NCBI RefSeq assembly: GCF_900113865.1
Contig: NZ_FOQY01000031.1
Location: forward strand, 1 to 64,000
Direction of reading: 5' to 3'
DNA: 64,000 bases
DNA from: Streptosporangium canum
GTDB lineage: Bacteria; Actinomycetota; Actinomycetes; Streptosporangiales; Streptosporangiaceae
The notes under the pieces are model-generated. The model did not search any database and was not told the DNA's origin. It worked only from the letters and a program-made list of their open reading frames with translations. A program made the translations under genes and the position numbers. Below are positions 54,282-63,134 of this stretch, piece after piece (position 1 is the first letter of the stretch; each line of letters begins with the position of its first letter).

Positions 54282-55570
54282 GCGTTCTCCACGATCGGAA
54301 GTATGGCGGTGACCGCGAAGCCCGTTCCCACCGGCCCGGTCCACAGCCTTCCGCCGAGCATGGAGACCCGTTCCCGCATCCCGATCAGGCCGTGCCCCGT
54401 GTGCCCCGGCTCTCCCGCGTGCTCCGGCGCGGCGGGGGAGCGGCGCCTGGCGTCGTTCTCCACGTGGATGTGCAGTTCGGCGCCGGAGCGGCTGATCCTC
54501 ATCGAGACGGCCGAGCCCGGCGCGTGCCGCATGGCGTTGCTGAGCGACTCCTGCGCGATCCGGTAGGCGGACAGGCTCACCGCCGTGGGCAGCCCCATCA
54601 GGTCGCCGCCCAGCTTGAGCGTCACGGTGAGCCCGGCCGAGCGCGCGGTGCCGACGAGCTCCTCCAGGCGGCCGAGGCCCGGCTGCGGCGCGGTGTCCGC
54701 GCGCCCGTCGCCGTCCCGGAGCACGCCCACGACGCGGCGCATCTCGGTCATGGCCGCCAGCGACAGCGCGCGGATCTCTCGCAGCCCCTCCTCCAGGCGC
54801 CCGGCGTCCCCGGCCGCCTGCAGCGGCACGGCCTCCGCCTGGATGGCGATCACCGACATGTGGTGGGCGACGACGTCGTGCAGCTCCCTGGCGATCCTGG
54901 CCCTCTCCTCCAGCGTGGCCTGCGCTGTCAGGGCCCGCTCGCTGCGCCGTTCCTCCTCGGCCAGGCGCCTGGCGGCCAGCCGCCGGGCGCGCACGTTGTA
55001 GCCGAAGAGCGCGGTGACGCTCAGCAGGATCGCGGCTATGACGAGGTCGTCCCGGCTGGTGGCCGAGAGCGCCACGCAGAGCATGGAGGAGATCCACACG
55101 CCCAGGGTCGTCTCCCGGCCGCAGCGGACCGCGACGGAGTAGACGACCAGGAGGTAGGCGGCGATCCCGGCTATCGACACGGGATGTCCGCTCAGGGCGT
55201 CCATGACCGGGGCGGTGGTGAGCATTCCCGCCACGCTGATCCGCCATGCGGCGAGTGGCCAGCGATCGCGCAGCAGCAGCGGGAGGGAGCAGGCCGCGGC
55301 GGCGTAGTAGATCCGCCATTCGGGATAGGGGATGGAGAGCCCGGCGTTGCCCGACAGGAGCGAGGACAGCCCCCCGTCGTAGGTGAGCCAGGCGATCAGC
55401 AGGTTGGCCAGCACGACCAGGTCGACGGTCCGGAACGGCAGCAGTCCCAGGAACCTGGGGATCGGTATCCCCAGGCGGCGGGAGCGGGGGAACGGAGGGT
55501 CGGCGCGACCGCTGACCACCGCCAGGGTCAGCGGCCGGGTGAGCCGTACGAGACCGGCGGGCAGATTCAC
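54278..55570 (-). CDS. Sensor histidine kinase (HisKA_3 type)
   Basis: A 430-residue kinase with five to six membrane helices in the first 190 residues and little extracellular loop, so it probably senses a signal in the membrane. The H-box is IARELHDVVAHHMSVI; QESLSNAMRHA is the N-box and GHGLIGMRERV the G-box. It partners the response regulator that follows (ATGA overlap). Confidence 0.9.
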   Translation of the reverse strand: MNLPAGLVRLTRPLTLAVVSGRADPPFPRSRRLGIPIPRFLGLLPFRTVDLVVLANLLIAWLTYDGGLSSLLSGNAGLSIPYPEWRIYYAAAACSLPLLLRDRWPLAAWRISVAGMLTTAPVMDALSGHPVSIAGIAAYLLVVYSVAVRCGRETTLGVWISSMLCVALSATSRDDLVIAAILLSVTALFGYNVRARRLAARRLAEEERRSERALTAQATLEERARIARELHDVVAHHMSVIAIQAEAVPLQAAGDAGRLEEGLREIRALSLAAMTEMRRVVGVLRDGDGRADTAPQPGLGRLEELVGTARSAGLTVTLKLGGDLMGLPTAVSLSAYRIAQESLSNAMRHAPGSAVSMRISRSGAELHIHVENDARRRSPAAPEHAGEPGHTGHGLIGMRERVSMLGGRLWTGPVGTGFAVTAILPIVENA

Positions 55571-55746
55571 CCGGCCAGCCTAGACAGCCGCGGCCCGGAC
55601 GGCGTCACGCCCGGGAGTGACCCCCCGCCTCACACCCGGGAGGTACGGCGGGCGCGGCGGGACGTCGCCGCGAAGTGAAATTACACAATTACGATCGCTC
55701 ACAGCGAACACGCTCAACCTCGGGAACATTTCACGGCTCCCATTAA

Positions 55747-55765
55747 TTGAGTCCATGTAACTCAA
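55747..55765 (+). promoter_or_regulatory. HAIR element (HspR operator) upstream of lon
   Basis: TTGAGT-N7-ACTCAA matches the HspR-associated inverted repeat CTTGAGT-N7-ACTCAAG in all core positions. It ends 14 bp before the lon ATG. In streptomycetes HspR represses lon with dnaK and clpB, so heat induction is expected here. Confidence 0.85.
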
Positions 55766-55779
55766 CCTTTGGAGTTCAA

Positions 55780-58176
55780 ATGAGTGAGAGCTTGATCCTC
55801 CCGGTTCTTCCGCTCGACGACGAGGTCGTGCTGCCGGGCATGGTGGTTCCCCTGGACCTGTCCGAGAACGAGATCCGGGCCGCGATCGACGCGGCGCAGG
55901 CTCTCGCTGACAACAAGCCAGAGGTGTTGCTCGTTCCCCGGATCGACGGGCGATACGGTTCCGTCGGGGTCCGGGCGGTAGTCGAGCAGGTGGGCAGGCT
56001 GCCCGGTGGCGAGCCGGCCGCCGTGGTGCGCGGTGTCGACCGGGTCCGCGTGGGTTCCGGCACGACCGGCCCCGGCGCGGCCCTCTGGGTGCAGGCCACC
56101 CTGGTCGAGGCCGTCCAGGTGGACGAGCGCGCCGAGGAGCTGGCCAAGCAGTACAAGGCGCTGTCCACCACCATCCTGCAGAAGCGGGGCGCCTGGCAGG
56201 TCGTCGACGCGGTCAACCAGATGGACGACCCGTCGGTCCTCGCCGACAGCTCCGGCTACGCCCCCTGGCTGAGCACCCAGCGCAAGGCCGAGATCCTTGA
56301 GACCGCCGACCCGGCCGACCGGCTCTCGATGCTGGTCGAGTGGGCGCGCGAGCACCTCGCCGAGCTCGACGTGGCCGAGACGATCCGCAAGGACGTCCAG
56401 GAGGGCATGGAGAAGCAGCAGCGGGAGTTCCTGCTCCGCCAGCAGCTCGCCGCGGTCCGCAAGGAGCTGTCCGAGCTCAACGGCACCTCCCCGGAGACCG
56501 AGGAGGAGGACTACCGCGCCCGCGTCGAGGCCGCCGACCTGCCCGCGAAGGTGCGCGAGGCCGCGCTCAAGGAGGTCGACAAGCTGGAGCGGACCTCCGA
56601 CCAGTCCCCCGAGACCGGCTGGATCCGCACCTGGCTCGACACCGTCCTCGACATCCCGTGGAACGTGTACACCGAGGAGCGTCGTGCCGAAGGCGCGCCG
56701 AACGGCACTGTCGACATCGCCGCGGCCCGTGCCGTCCTCGACGCCGACCACACCGGCCTCGACGACGTCAAGGACCGCATCATCGAATACCTCGCCGTCC
56801 GCGGGCGCCGGGCCGAGAAGGGCCTCGGCGTGGTCGGCGGGCGCCGCAGCGGCGCCGTGCTCGCGCTGGCCGGCCCTCCCGGCGTCGGCAAGACCTCGCT
56901 GGGCGAGTCCGTCGCCCGCGCGATGGGCCGCAAGTTCGTCCGCGTCGCCCTCGGCGGCGTCCGCGACGAGGCCGAGATCCGGGGCCACCGGCGCACCTAC
57001 GTCGGCGCCCAGTCCGGCCGGATCGTCCGGGCCGTCCGCGAGGCCGGCTCGATGAACCCGGTCGTGCTGCTCGACGAGGTCGACAAGGTCGGCTCCGACT
57101 ACCGGGGCGACCCGACGGCCGCGCTGCTGGAGGTGCTCGACCCCGCGCAGAACCACACCTTCCGCGACCACTACCTGGAGGTCGAGCTCGACCTCAGCGA
57201 CGTGCTGTTCCTGGCGACCGCCAACGTGCTGGAGTCCATCCCCGGCCCGCTGCTGGACCGCATGGAGATCGTGACGCTCGACGGCTACACCGAGGACGAG
57301 AAGGTCGCGATCGCCCGTGACCACCTGCTCCCGCGCCAGCTCGACAAGGCCGGCCTCACCGCCGAGGACGTCACCGTCGAGGAGGACGCGCTGCGCAGGC
57401 TGGCGGGCGAGTACACCCGGGAGGCCGGCGTCCGGTCCCTGGAGCGCTCGATCGCCAGGATCCTGCGCAAGGTGACCGCCAACGTCGCGCTCGGCGAGGG
57501 CGAGCTGCCCGTGACCGTCGGGGACCTGGTCCCCTACCTCGGCCGCCCGCGCCACGTGCCGGAGTCCTCGCTGCCGGAGTCCCGCCAGCGTACGGCGGTG
57601 CCCGGGGTGGCCACCGGCCTCGCGGTCACCGGTGCCGGCGGTGACGTCCTCTACGTGGAGGCGTCGCTGGCGGACCCGGAGACCGGCGACACCGGCCTGA
57701 CCCTGACCGGTCAGCTCGGCGACGTCATGAAGGAGTCGGCCAAGATCGCCCTGTCCTACCTGCGTTCGCGCGGCGCGGAGCTGGAGCTGCCCGTGGCGTC
57801 CCTCAAGGACCGCTCGGTGCACATCCACTTCCCCGCGGGCGCGGTCCCCAAGGACGGTCCGTCCGCCGGCGTCACCCTGACCACGGCCCTGGCCTCGCTG
57901 CTGTCGGGCCGGCCGGTCAGGAACGACGTGGCCATGACCGGTGAGGTCTCCCTCACCGGCCGGGTGCTCCCGATCGGCGGGGTCAAGCAGAAGCTGCTGG
58001 CCGCCCACCGGGCGGGCATCACCACCGTGCTGATCCCGGCCCGCAACGAGCCCGACCTGGACGACGTGCCCGAGGCCGTCCGCGGCGAGCTCACCGTCCA
58101 CGTGGTGAGCGACGTGCGCGAGGTCCTGGAGATCGCGCTCACCCCGGCCAAGGTCGCCGAACGCGCCGTGGCCTGA
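55780..58176 (+). CDS. lon: ATP-dependent protease Lon
   Basis: A 798-residue cytosolic heat-shock protease. The N-terminal LAN substrate domain ([18 protein letters not shown]) is followed by the AAA module with Walker [12 protein letters not shown] (about residue 365) and Walker [10 protein letters not shown], and the C-terminal protease with catalytic Ser695 in [10 protein letters not shown] and lysine in [14 protein letters not shown] (736-738). The ATG at 55780 follows GGAG; an upstream TTG-started frame would run through the operator. Terminated by a strong hairpin at 58195. Confidence 0.96.
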   Translation: MSESLILPVLPLDDEVVLPGMVVPLDLSENEIRAAIDAAQALADNKPEVLLVPRIDGRYGSVGVRAVVEQVGRLPGGEPAAVVRGVDRVRVGSGTTGPGAALWVQATLVEAVQVDERAEELAKQYKALSTTILQKRGAWQVVDAVNQMDDPSVLADSSGYAPWLSTQRKAEILETADPADRLSMLVEWAREHLAELDVAETIRKDVQEGMEKQQREFLLRQQLAAVRKELSELNGTSPETEEEDYRARVEAADLPAKVREAALKEVDKLERTSDQSPETGWIRTWLDTVLDIPWNVYTEERRAEGAPNGTVDIAAARAVLDADHTGLDDVKDRIIEYLAVRGRRAEKGLGVVGGRRSGAVLALAGPPGVGKTSLGESVARAMGRKFVRVALGGVRDEAEIRGHRRTYVGAQSGRIVRAVREAGSMNPVVLLDEVDKVGSDYRGDPTAALLEVLDPAQNHTFRDHYLEVELDLSDVLFLATANVLESIPGPLLDRMEIVTLDGYTEDEKVAIARDHLLPRQLDKAGLTAEDVTVEEDALRRLAGEYTREAGVRSLERSIARILRKVTANVALGEGELPVTVGDLVPYLGRPRHVPESSLPESRQRTAVPGVATGLAVTGAGGDVLYVEASLADPETGDTGLTLTGQLGDVMKESAKIALSYLRSRGAELELPVASLKDRSVHIHFPAGAVPKDGPSAGVTLTTALASLLSGRPVRNDVAMTGEVSLTGRVLPIGGVKQKLLAAHRAGITTVLIPARNEPDLDDVPEAVRGELTVHVVSDVREVLEIALTPAKVAERAVA

Positions 58177-58194
58177 CCTCTCTCCTGGTCTCCT

Positions 58195-58228
58195 GGACGG
58201 CCCGCTCTCCCCGGAGGGCGGGCCGTCC
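58195..58228 (+). terminator. Terminator hairpin after lon
   Basis: GGACGGCCCGC pairs perfectly with GCGGGCCGTCC across a 12-nt loop, 19 bp after the lon stop. Confidence 0.8.
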
Positions 58229-58288
58229 GCCGTCCCGGAAGGCTGGTCCCATCCACCTGACCGGCCCAAACACGCACGGCGGACATAT

Positions 58289-58330
58289 ATGGGTAAATCA
58301 TCAAGTCGATTGACCGAATGATTCACCCAT
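58289..58330. promoter_or_regulatory. 13-bp inverted repeat over the fic promoter
   Basis: ATGGGTAAATCAT (58289-58301) is the complement of ATGATTCACCCAT (58318-58330) in 12 of 13 positions, with a 16-nt spacer. It spans the -35 box TTGACC at 58310-58315. It is very likely an operator for a repressor of the fic gene. Confidence 0.65.
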
Positions 58331-58338
58331 GCTGTCAT
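58310..58338 (+). promoter_or_regulatory. Probable fic promoter, leaderless transcript
   Basis: TTGACC (58310-58315), a 17-nt spacer and TGTCAT (58333-58338). The expected start point falls at about 58345, which is the A of the fic ATG, and no Shine-Dalgarno exists there. This fits a leaderless mRNA, common in actinobacteria. Confidence 0.5.
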
Positions 58339-58344
58339 GAGTGC

Positions 58345-59478
58345 ATGCTGTACGACACGCCTCGGCTCGAGGCCATGGACGAGATGGTGCTCGGCGAGAT
58401 CGAGGAGATGCGGCGCGACCTGAAGTACCGCCTGGCGGAGACGCACCGCTGGGACGGCCAGTTGCGGCGGCAGCTCCAGGCGCGGGCGATCCAGGGGTCG
58501 AACTCCATCGAGGGCTACCGGGCCAGCGTCGAGGACATCGAGTCGATCATGTCCGGCGAGGATCCGCTGGAGACCTCCGCCGGAGTGGCCCGGGAGATCG
58601 CCGGATACCAGCAGGCGCTGACCTATATCCGGCTTCTGTCGCGAACGCCGGTGTTCGAGTTCGACACCGGTCTGCTCCACGCGCTCAACTTCATGATGAT
58701 CGGGCATCACGTGGACAAGACTCCGGGCACGGTACGGCCCGGCGGCATCTACATCCGCAACTCCGCGACGGGCGAGGTCGTCTACGAGGGCCCGGACGCA
58801 GAGGAGGTGCCGGAACTACTGGGCGAGCTGGTCGACTGGCTCAACTCGGGCGACCTCGGCGCGCCGAGCTACGTGCGGGCGGCGATGGCCCACTTCAACC
58901 TGGTGAGCATCCACCCGTGGCGGGACGGCAACGGCCGGATGTCGCGCGCGCTGCAGACACTCGTGCTCGGCAGGGATCAGATCACCACCCCGGAGTTCTC
59001 CTCGATCGAGGAGTGGCTCGGAAGCATGGAGAACACGGTCGACTACTACCGGGTGCTGAGCGCGCGCGGCAGACGGAACTGGAGCCCGAACGGGGACACG
59101 CTCCACTGGGTGCGCTTCTGCCTGCGCGCTCACCACATGCAGGCCCAGCAGGTCCGGCGGCGCCTGTCGGAGGCGGGGGAGGTGTGGATGCTGCTGGAGG
59201 GGCAGATCGACGCCGAGGGGCTGAACGCGCGGACCGTGTCGGCGCTCTACGAGGTGTTCGTCAACAGGCGGCTGCGCCGTACCCGATACCAGACGGACGA
59301 GTCGCTCAGCCAGGGGCAGGCGGCCAGGGATCTGCGTGATCTCGCGGCCAGGGGCTGGCTGCGGCCGTACGGGGAGACCAAGGGGCGCTTCTACGCGCCC
59401 GGTCCCAGGATGCAGGAGATCAAGGACGAGTTCGCCGCGCGGGTGACTCCGCTGCGCGACCCCTACCGGCGGGACTGA
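58345..59478 (+). CDS. Fic family protein with intramolecular inhibitory helix
   Basis: A 377-residue Fic-domain enzyme. The active site is HPWRDGNGR (His190), so AMP transfer to a target hydroxyl is expected. The inhibitory motif (S/T)xxxE(G/N) is present N-terminal to the domain as SNSIEG (Ser52-Glu56), making it a class II, self-inhibited Fic protein. The C-terminal third is a winged-helix-like module (SQGQAARDLRDLAARGWLRP) that could bind DNA. The ATG at 58345 is preferred; the ATG at 58318 is inside the operator repeat. No antitoxin gene is adjacent, consistent with self-inhibition. Confidence 0.88.
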   Translation: MLYDTPRLEAMDEMVLGEIEEMRRDLKYRLAETHRWDGQLRRQLQARAIQGSNSIEGYRASVEDIESIMSGEDPLETSAGVAREIAGYQQALTYIRLLSRTPVFEFDTGLLHALNFMMIGHHVDKTPGTVRPGGIYIRNSATGEVVYEGPDAEEVPELLGELVDWLNSGDLGAPSYVRAAMAHFNLVSIHPWRDGNGRMSRALQTLVLGRDQITTPEFSSIEEWLGSMENTVDYYRVLSARGRRNWSPNGDTLHWVRFCLRAHHMQAQQVRRRLSEAGEVWMLLEGQIDAEGLNARTVSALYEVFVNRRLRRTRYQTDESLSQGQAARDLRDLAARGWLRPYGETKGRFYAPGPRMQEIKDEFAARVTPLRDPYRRD

Positions 59479-59560
59479 TCCCACCGGCAGGGAGCCGGGG
59501 TGACTGAGATCACATAACGTGTCGGGAATTGGGGTAAGCGGGACTCGCGTTGAGGCAGAC

Positions 59561-59674
59561 GTGAACGTGAGCGTGGCACAGCAGGCCGGCATGTCCCCGC
59601 AGAGGTGGGGCACGTGTTGTGGTGCGCGCATGTGTGGGATGCCCGGCATGCGCCGCATCCACGCCGTGCGCTGA
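59561..59674 (+). CDS. Putative Cys/Met-rich leader peptide upstream of metNIQ
   Basis: A 37-codon ORF starting GTG with GAGG 5 nt upstream (an in-frame ATG lies at 59591). Its second half is rich in sulfur amino acids: WGTCCGARMCGMPGMRRIHA has three Cys and three Met within 13 residues. It ends 167 bp before metN, which imports methionine. Leader peptides rich in the regulated amino acid are the hallmark of ribosome-mediated attenuation, and Cys-rich leader ORFs are known before sulfur genes in mycobacteria. Function here is inferred. Confidence 0.45.
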   Translation: MNVSVAQQAGMSPQRWGTCCGARMCGMPGMRRIHAVR

Positions 59675-59715
59675 ACTCCGACCCCGCCCGTTCCCTTCAC
59701 GAAGGCTCCGAGACC

Positions 59716-59787
59716 ATGACCTGCCCCGCGGACGATCTCGTCCTGCGCCGTCTGAGCCATCTCCCCTTTCACCCCGGCACGCGCTAG
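59716..59787 (+). CDS. Possible second small ORF before metN
   Basis: A 23-codon ORF, MTCPADDLVLRRLSHLPFHP followed by GTR, between the Cys/Met-rich ORF and metN. GAAGG lies 10 nt upstream, a poor spacing. It may be part of the same leader system or chance. Confidence 0.25.
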   Translation: MTCPADDLVLRRLSHLPFHPGTR

Positions 59788-59841
59788 CCCTTCCCCCGCC
59801 CGGAGTCTTTTCGACGATCTGTCTGATGTTGGGGAACAGCT

Positions 59842-60804
59842 GTGATTGATGTGTCAGGCCTGCGAAAGGTCTATCGAGATCGGGACCGCGAGGTGGTCGC
59901 CATCGACGGCGTCGACCTCCATGTCCGCGAAGGTGAGATCTTCGGCGTGCTCGGGCAGAGCGGCGCCGGCAAGAGCACGCTGCTGCGCTGTGTGAACCTG
60001 CTGGAGCGGCCCACCGAGGGCACCGTCACCGTGGCGGGGCAGGAGCTGACCGCGCTGGGGCAGAGCGAGCTGCGCAGGGCCCGGCAGCGGATCGGGATGA
60101 TCCACCAGCATTTCGCGCTGCTGTCCTCCCGCACGGTCGCCGGGAACGTCGCGTTCCCGCTTGAGGTCATGGGGATCGGGAAGGCCGACCGCGCCAGGCG
60201 CGTCGCCGAGTTGCTGGAGCTGGTCGGCCTGGCGGACAAGGCCAGGGCGCACCCCGCGCAGCTGTCCGGCGGGCAGAAGCAGCGGGTCGGCATCGCCCGC
60301 GCGCTGGCCGGCAACCCCGCGGTGCTGCTGTCGGACGAGGCCACCTCGGCGCTCGACCCGGGCACCACGCAGTCGATCCTGGCCCTGCTCAAGAGCCTGA
60401 ACCGGGAGCTCGGCCTGACCATCCTGCTGATCACCCACGAGATGAACGTCGTCAAGTCGATCTGCGACTCGGCCGCCATCATGCGCGACGGCCTGGTTGA
60501 GGAGTCCGGGGCCATCCCGGAGTTGATCGCCACGCCGGGATCCCGGCTCACCGCGGAGCTGTTCCCCCTCCCCGCGCCGGACCCCGGCAGCGTCACGATC
60601 ACCTTCACCGGGCAGGCCGACGAGCCCGTGGTGTCGGAGGTGGTCCGCAAGTTCGACGTGGACGTCAACATCCTCGGCGGTGCGCTGGAGCAGGTGGCCG
60701 GCGTCTCCGCCGGCCGCCTGCGCCTGCGCCTCACCGGCGCCGAGCGCGCCGCCGCCCTCGCCTACCTGTCCGGGCGCGGCCTGCTGGTGGAGGAGAGCCC
60801 GTGA
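59842..60804 (+). CDS. metN: Methionine ABC transporter ATP-binding protein
   Basis: A 320-residue ATPase: Walker A GQSGAGKSTLL, Q-loop HQHFALLSSRTV, signature LSGGQKQRVGIARAL, Walker B VLLSDEATSALDP and switch LITHEM. The C-terminal NIL domain (VTITFTGQADEPVVSEVVRK), which binds methionine and inhibits transport, is present. Start is GTG after GGGGA. With MetI and MetQ it imports methionine. Confidence 0.93.
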   Translation: MIDVSGLRKVYRDRDREVVAIDGVDLHVREGEIFGVLGQSGAGKSTLLRCVNLLERPTEGTVTVAGQELTALGQSELRRARQRIGMIHQHFALLSSRTVAGNVAFPLEVMGIGKADRARRVAELLELVGLADKARAHPAQLSGGQKQRVGIARALAGNPAVLLSDEATSALDPGTTQSILALLKSLNRELGLTILLITHEMNVVKSICDSAAIMRDGLVEESGAIPELIATPGSRLTAELFPLPAPDPGSVTITFTGQADEPVVSEVVRKFDVDVNILGGALEQVAGVSAGRLRLRLTGAERAAALAYLSGRGLLVEESP

Positions 60805-60859
60805 GCGAGCGCACCGGCAGACACGGCACCGAAGGACCGCGGCCGACGGAGGATGACGC

Positions 60860-61516
60860 ATGACGTGGGATGAGATGACCCCCCTGCTGTGGGAGTCGAC
60901 CTGGCAGACCGCCCAGATGGTCGCCTGGTCCACCCTGTTCACCGTGCTGATCGGGCTGCCGCTCGGCGTGGCGCTGGTCGTCACCGACCGGGACGGCCTG
61001 TTCCCGTCGTGGACCCTGAACCGGGTGCTCGGGCTGGTCGTCAACATCGGCCGCTCCCTGCCGTTCATCGTCCTGATGATCGCGGTCATCCCGCTGACCA
61101 GGCTGATCGTGGGCACGACCATCGGCACCGTCGCCTCGGTGGTGCCCCTCACCCTCGGCGCCGCGCCGTTCTTCGCCCGGCTGGTGGAGACCGCGCTGCG
61201 CGAGGTCGGCCGGGACAAGGTGCAGGCCGCTCAGGCCATGGGGGCCGGCGGGAGCACCGTCGTCGGCAAGGTCCTGCTGCCCGAGGCGATGGCGGGCCTG
61301 GTCGCGGGGCTCACCGTGACCGTGGTCGCGCTGATCTCCTACTCGGCGATGGCCGGGGCGATCGGCGGCGGCGGTCTCGGCGACCTGGCCATCCGCTACG
61401 GCTACCAGCGCTTCGAGACCACGCTCATGGTGGTCACCGTCGTCGTGCTGATCGTCATCGTCCAGCTCGTGCAGACCCTGGGCGACACCGTCGCCCGCCG
61501 TCTCACGCGTCACTGA
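60860..61516 (+). CDS. metI: Methionine ABC transporter permease
   Basis: A 218-residue permease with five membrane helices. The EAA coupling loop is EVGRDKVQAAQAMGAGGSTVVGKVLLPEAMAG, read in two parts (AAQAMGAGGS, VLLPEA), and IGRSLPFIVLMIAVIPLTR is a typical MetI helix. It lies 55 bp after metN and 75 bp before metQ. Confidence 0.93.
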   Translation: MTWDEMTPLLWESTWQTAQMVAWSTLFTVLIGLPLGVALVVTDRDGLFPSWTLNRVLGLVVNIGRSLPFIVLMIAVIPLTRLIVGTTIGTVASVVPLTLGAAPFFARLVETALREVGRDKVQAAQAMGAGGSTVVGKVLLPEAMAGLVAGLTVTVVALISYSAMAGAIGGGGLGDLAIRYGYQRFETTLMVVTVVVLIVIVQLVQTLGDTVARRLTRH

Positions 61517-61591
61517 CCCCTTTCCTCCCTCCCCCCGGGATCCCGCCACAAGCGGGTGCCTGTGATCTTCCACGCCCAAAAGGAGCACACC

Positions 61592-62425
61592 ATGCGTAAA
61601 TTCATAGGAATCGCATCCGCGATCACCGCTCTGGCCCTCACCCTGACGGCCTGCGGCTCGACCGAGCCGACCACGGCCGGCGCCGGCACGACCTCCGCCA
61701 CGGAGGTGCTCAAGGTCGGTGCGAGCCCGGTCCCGCACGCCCAGATCCTGAAGTTCGTCAAGGACAAGCTCGCCGCCAAGGAGGGCCTGAACCTGGAGAT
61801 CGTCGAGTTCACCGACTACGTCCAGCCGAACGTGCAGCTCAACGACGGCCAGCTCGGCGCCAACTACTTCCAGCACAAGCCGTACCTGGAGGACTTCAAC
61901 GCCTCCAAGGGCACCAAGCTGAGCTTCGTGCAGCCGGTCCACCTGGAGCCGCTGGGTCTGTACTCCAAGAAGGTCACCGACGTCGCCGGGCTGGCCGCCA
62001 ACGCGACCGTCGCCGTGCCGAACGACGCCACCAACCTGGGGCGGTCGCTGAAGCTGCTCGCCGACAACGGCCTGGTCACCCTGAAGGACGGGGTCGGCAC
62101 CGCGGCCACCGAGCGCGACGTGACCGGCAACCCCAAGAACCTGAAGTTCCAGCCACTGGAGGCCGCCCAGCTGCCCCGTTCGCTGGAGGACGTGGACGCG
62201 GCCGTCATCAACGGCAACTACGCCCTCGAGGCCGGTCTCAAGCCGGCCGAGAACGCGCTGGTGCTGGAGAAGGCCGAGGGCAACCCCTACGCCAACGGCC
62301 TGGTGGTGGCCGCCGGCAGCGAGCAGGACCCCCGCGTGGTCAAGCTCGCCAAGCTGCTCGCCGGCCCCGAGGTGAAGCAGTTCATCGAGCAGACCTACCA
62401 GGGAGCCGTCATCCCCGCCTCCTGA
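61592..62425 (+). CDS. metQ: Methionine-binding lipoprotein
   Basis: A 277-residue NlpA-family substrate-binding lipoprotein (lipobox LTLTAC). LKVGASPVPHAQILKFVKD, DYVQPNVQLNDGQLGANYFQHKPYL and FVQPVHLEPLGLYSKK are diagnostic for MetQ. The ATG at 61592 follows AAAAGGAG; the frame's upstream extension is not used. Confidence 0.93.
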   Translation: MRKFIGIASAITALALTLTACGSTEPTTAGAGTTSATEVLKVGASPVPHAQILKFVKDKLAAKEGLNLEIVEFTDYVQPNVQLNDGQLGANYFQHKPYLEDFNASKGTKLSFVQPVHLEPLGLYSKKVTDVAGLAANATVAVPNDATNLGRSLKLLADNGLVTLKDGVGTAATERDVTGNPKNLKFQPLEAAQLPRSLEDVDAAVINGNYALEAGLKPAENALVLEKAEGNPYANGLVVAAGSEQDPRVVKLAKLLAGPEVKQFIEQTYQGAVIPAS

Positions 62426-62468
62426 GGGCTGTTCCGAGGTGTGATCAGGTGGCCGGCCGGAGGCCGGG

Positions 62469-63134
62469 CTACCAGGTCGCCGGGCGGATGAGACCGCTCT
62501 CGTAGGCGAAGACCACCACCTGTGCGCGGTCCCGCAGCCCCAGCTTCAGCAGGACCCGGCTGAAGTGCGTCTTCACGGTGGCTTCGGCCAGGTGCATCGC
62601 CGCGGCGACCTCGGCGTTGGACAGCCCGCGCGCCACCTGGACCAGCACCTCGTGCTCGCGGGAGGTGAGCAGTGCCAGCCGCTCGTCGCGCTCGGGAGCA
62701 CCGGGCATGAGCTGGGGGGCGAACTTCTCCAGCAGGCGGCGGGTGATCCGCGGGGAGACCGCGGCGTCGCCCGCCGCCACGCTGCGGATCGCGGCCAGCA
62801 GTTCCTCGGGCCGCGTGTTCTTCGGCAGGAAGCCCGAGGCCCCGGCCTTCAGCCCGGCGAAGGCGTACTCGTCCAGGTCGAAGGTGGTCAGGATGAGCAC
62901 GCGCGAGCGCGGGGAGTCCCTGACTATCCTGCGGGTGGCCTCGATCCCGTCGACGCCGGGCATGCGTACGTCCATCAGCACGACGTCGGGACGGACCAGC
63001 CGGGCCGTCCGGGCGGCCTCGTCGCCGTCGCCCGCCTCGCCGGCCACCTCCATGTCCGGCTCGGCCTGGAACACCATGCGAAACGCCATGCGCAGCAGCG
63101 ACTCATCGTCGGCGATCAGCAGCCGGATCGTCAC
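62469..63134 (-). CDS. NarL/LuxR-type response regulator
   Basis: A 221-residue regulator with receiver (DVVLMDVRMPGVDGIEATRR) and LuxR HTH (TSREHEVLVQVARGLSNAEV, TVKTHFSRVLLKL). Start GTG overlaps the partner kinase stop by 4 nt. It resembles the regulator at 53625 in layout, so the two systems flanking lon-fic-met are probably distant paralogues. Confidence 0.92.
   Translation of the reverse strand: MTIRLLIADDESLLRMAFRMVFQAEPDMEVAGEAGDGDEAARTARLVRPDVVLMDVRMPGVDGIEATRRIVRDSPRSRVLILTTFDLDEYAFAGLKAGASGFLPKNTRPEELLAAIRSVAAGDAAVSPRITRRLLEKFAPQLMPGAPERDERLALLTSREHEVLVQVARGLSNAEVAAAMHLAEATVKTHFSRVLLKLGLRDRAQVVVFAYESGLIRPATW

Larger units (their letters stand above)
59479..59841 (+). other. 363-bp leader region of metNIQ
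   Basis: The gap holds two short ORFs (separate entries) and small stems, e.g. GCGCATG (59626-59632) with CATGCGC (59647-59653) within the Met-rich codons, and GGACGA-TC-TCGTCC around 59738. I could not fit it to a known SAM riboswitch class by eye. A promoter was not identified with confidence. Confidence 0.5.

Noticed and set aside
55762-58710. 982-codon minus-strand ORF opposite lon
   Set aside because: Antisense shadow of lon; composition is typical of an antisense GC frame, and lon is unambiguous.
59479-59841. SAM riboswitch before metNIQ
   Set aside because: I could not match the sequence to any SAM riboswitch class by eye; small stems exist but not the conserved core. A covariance-model search would decide.
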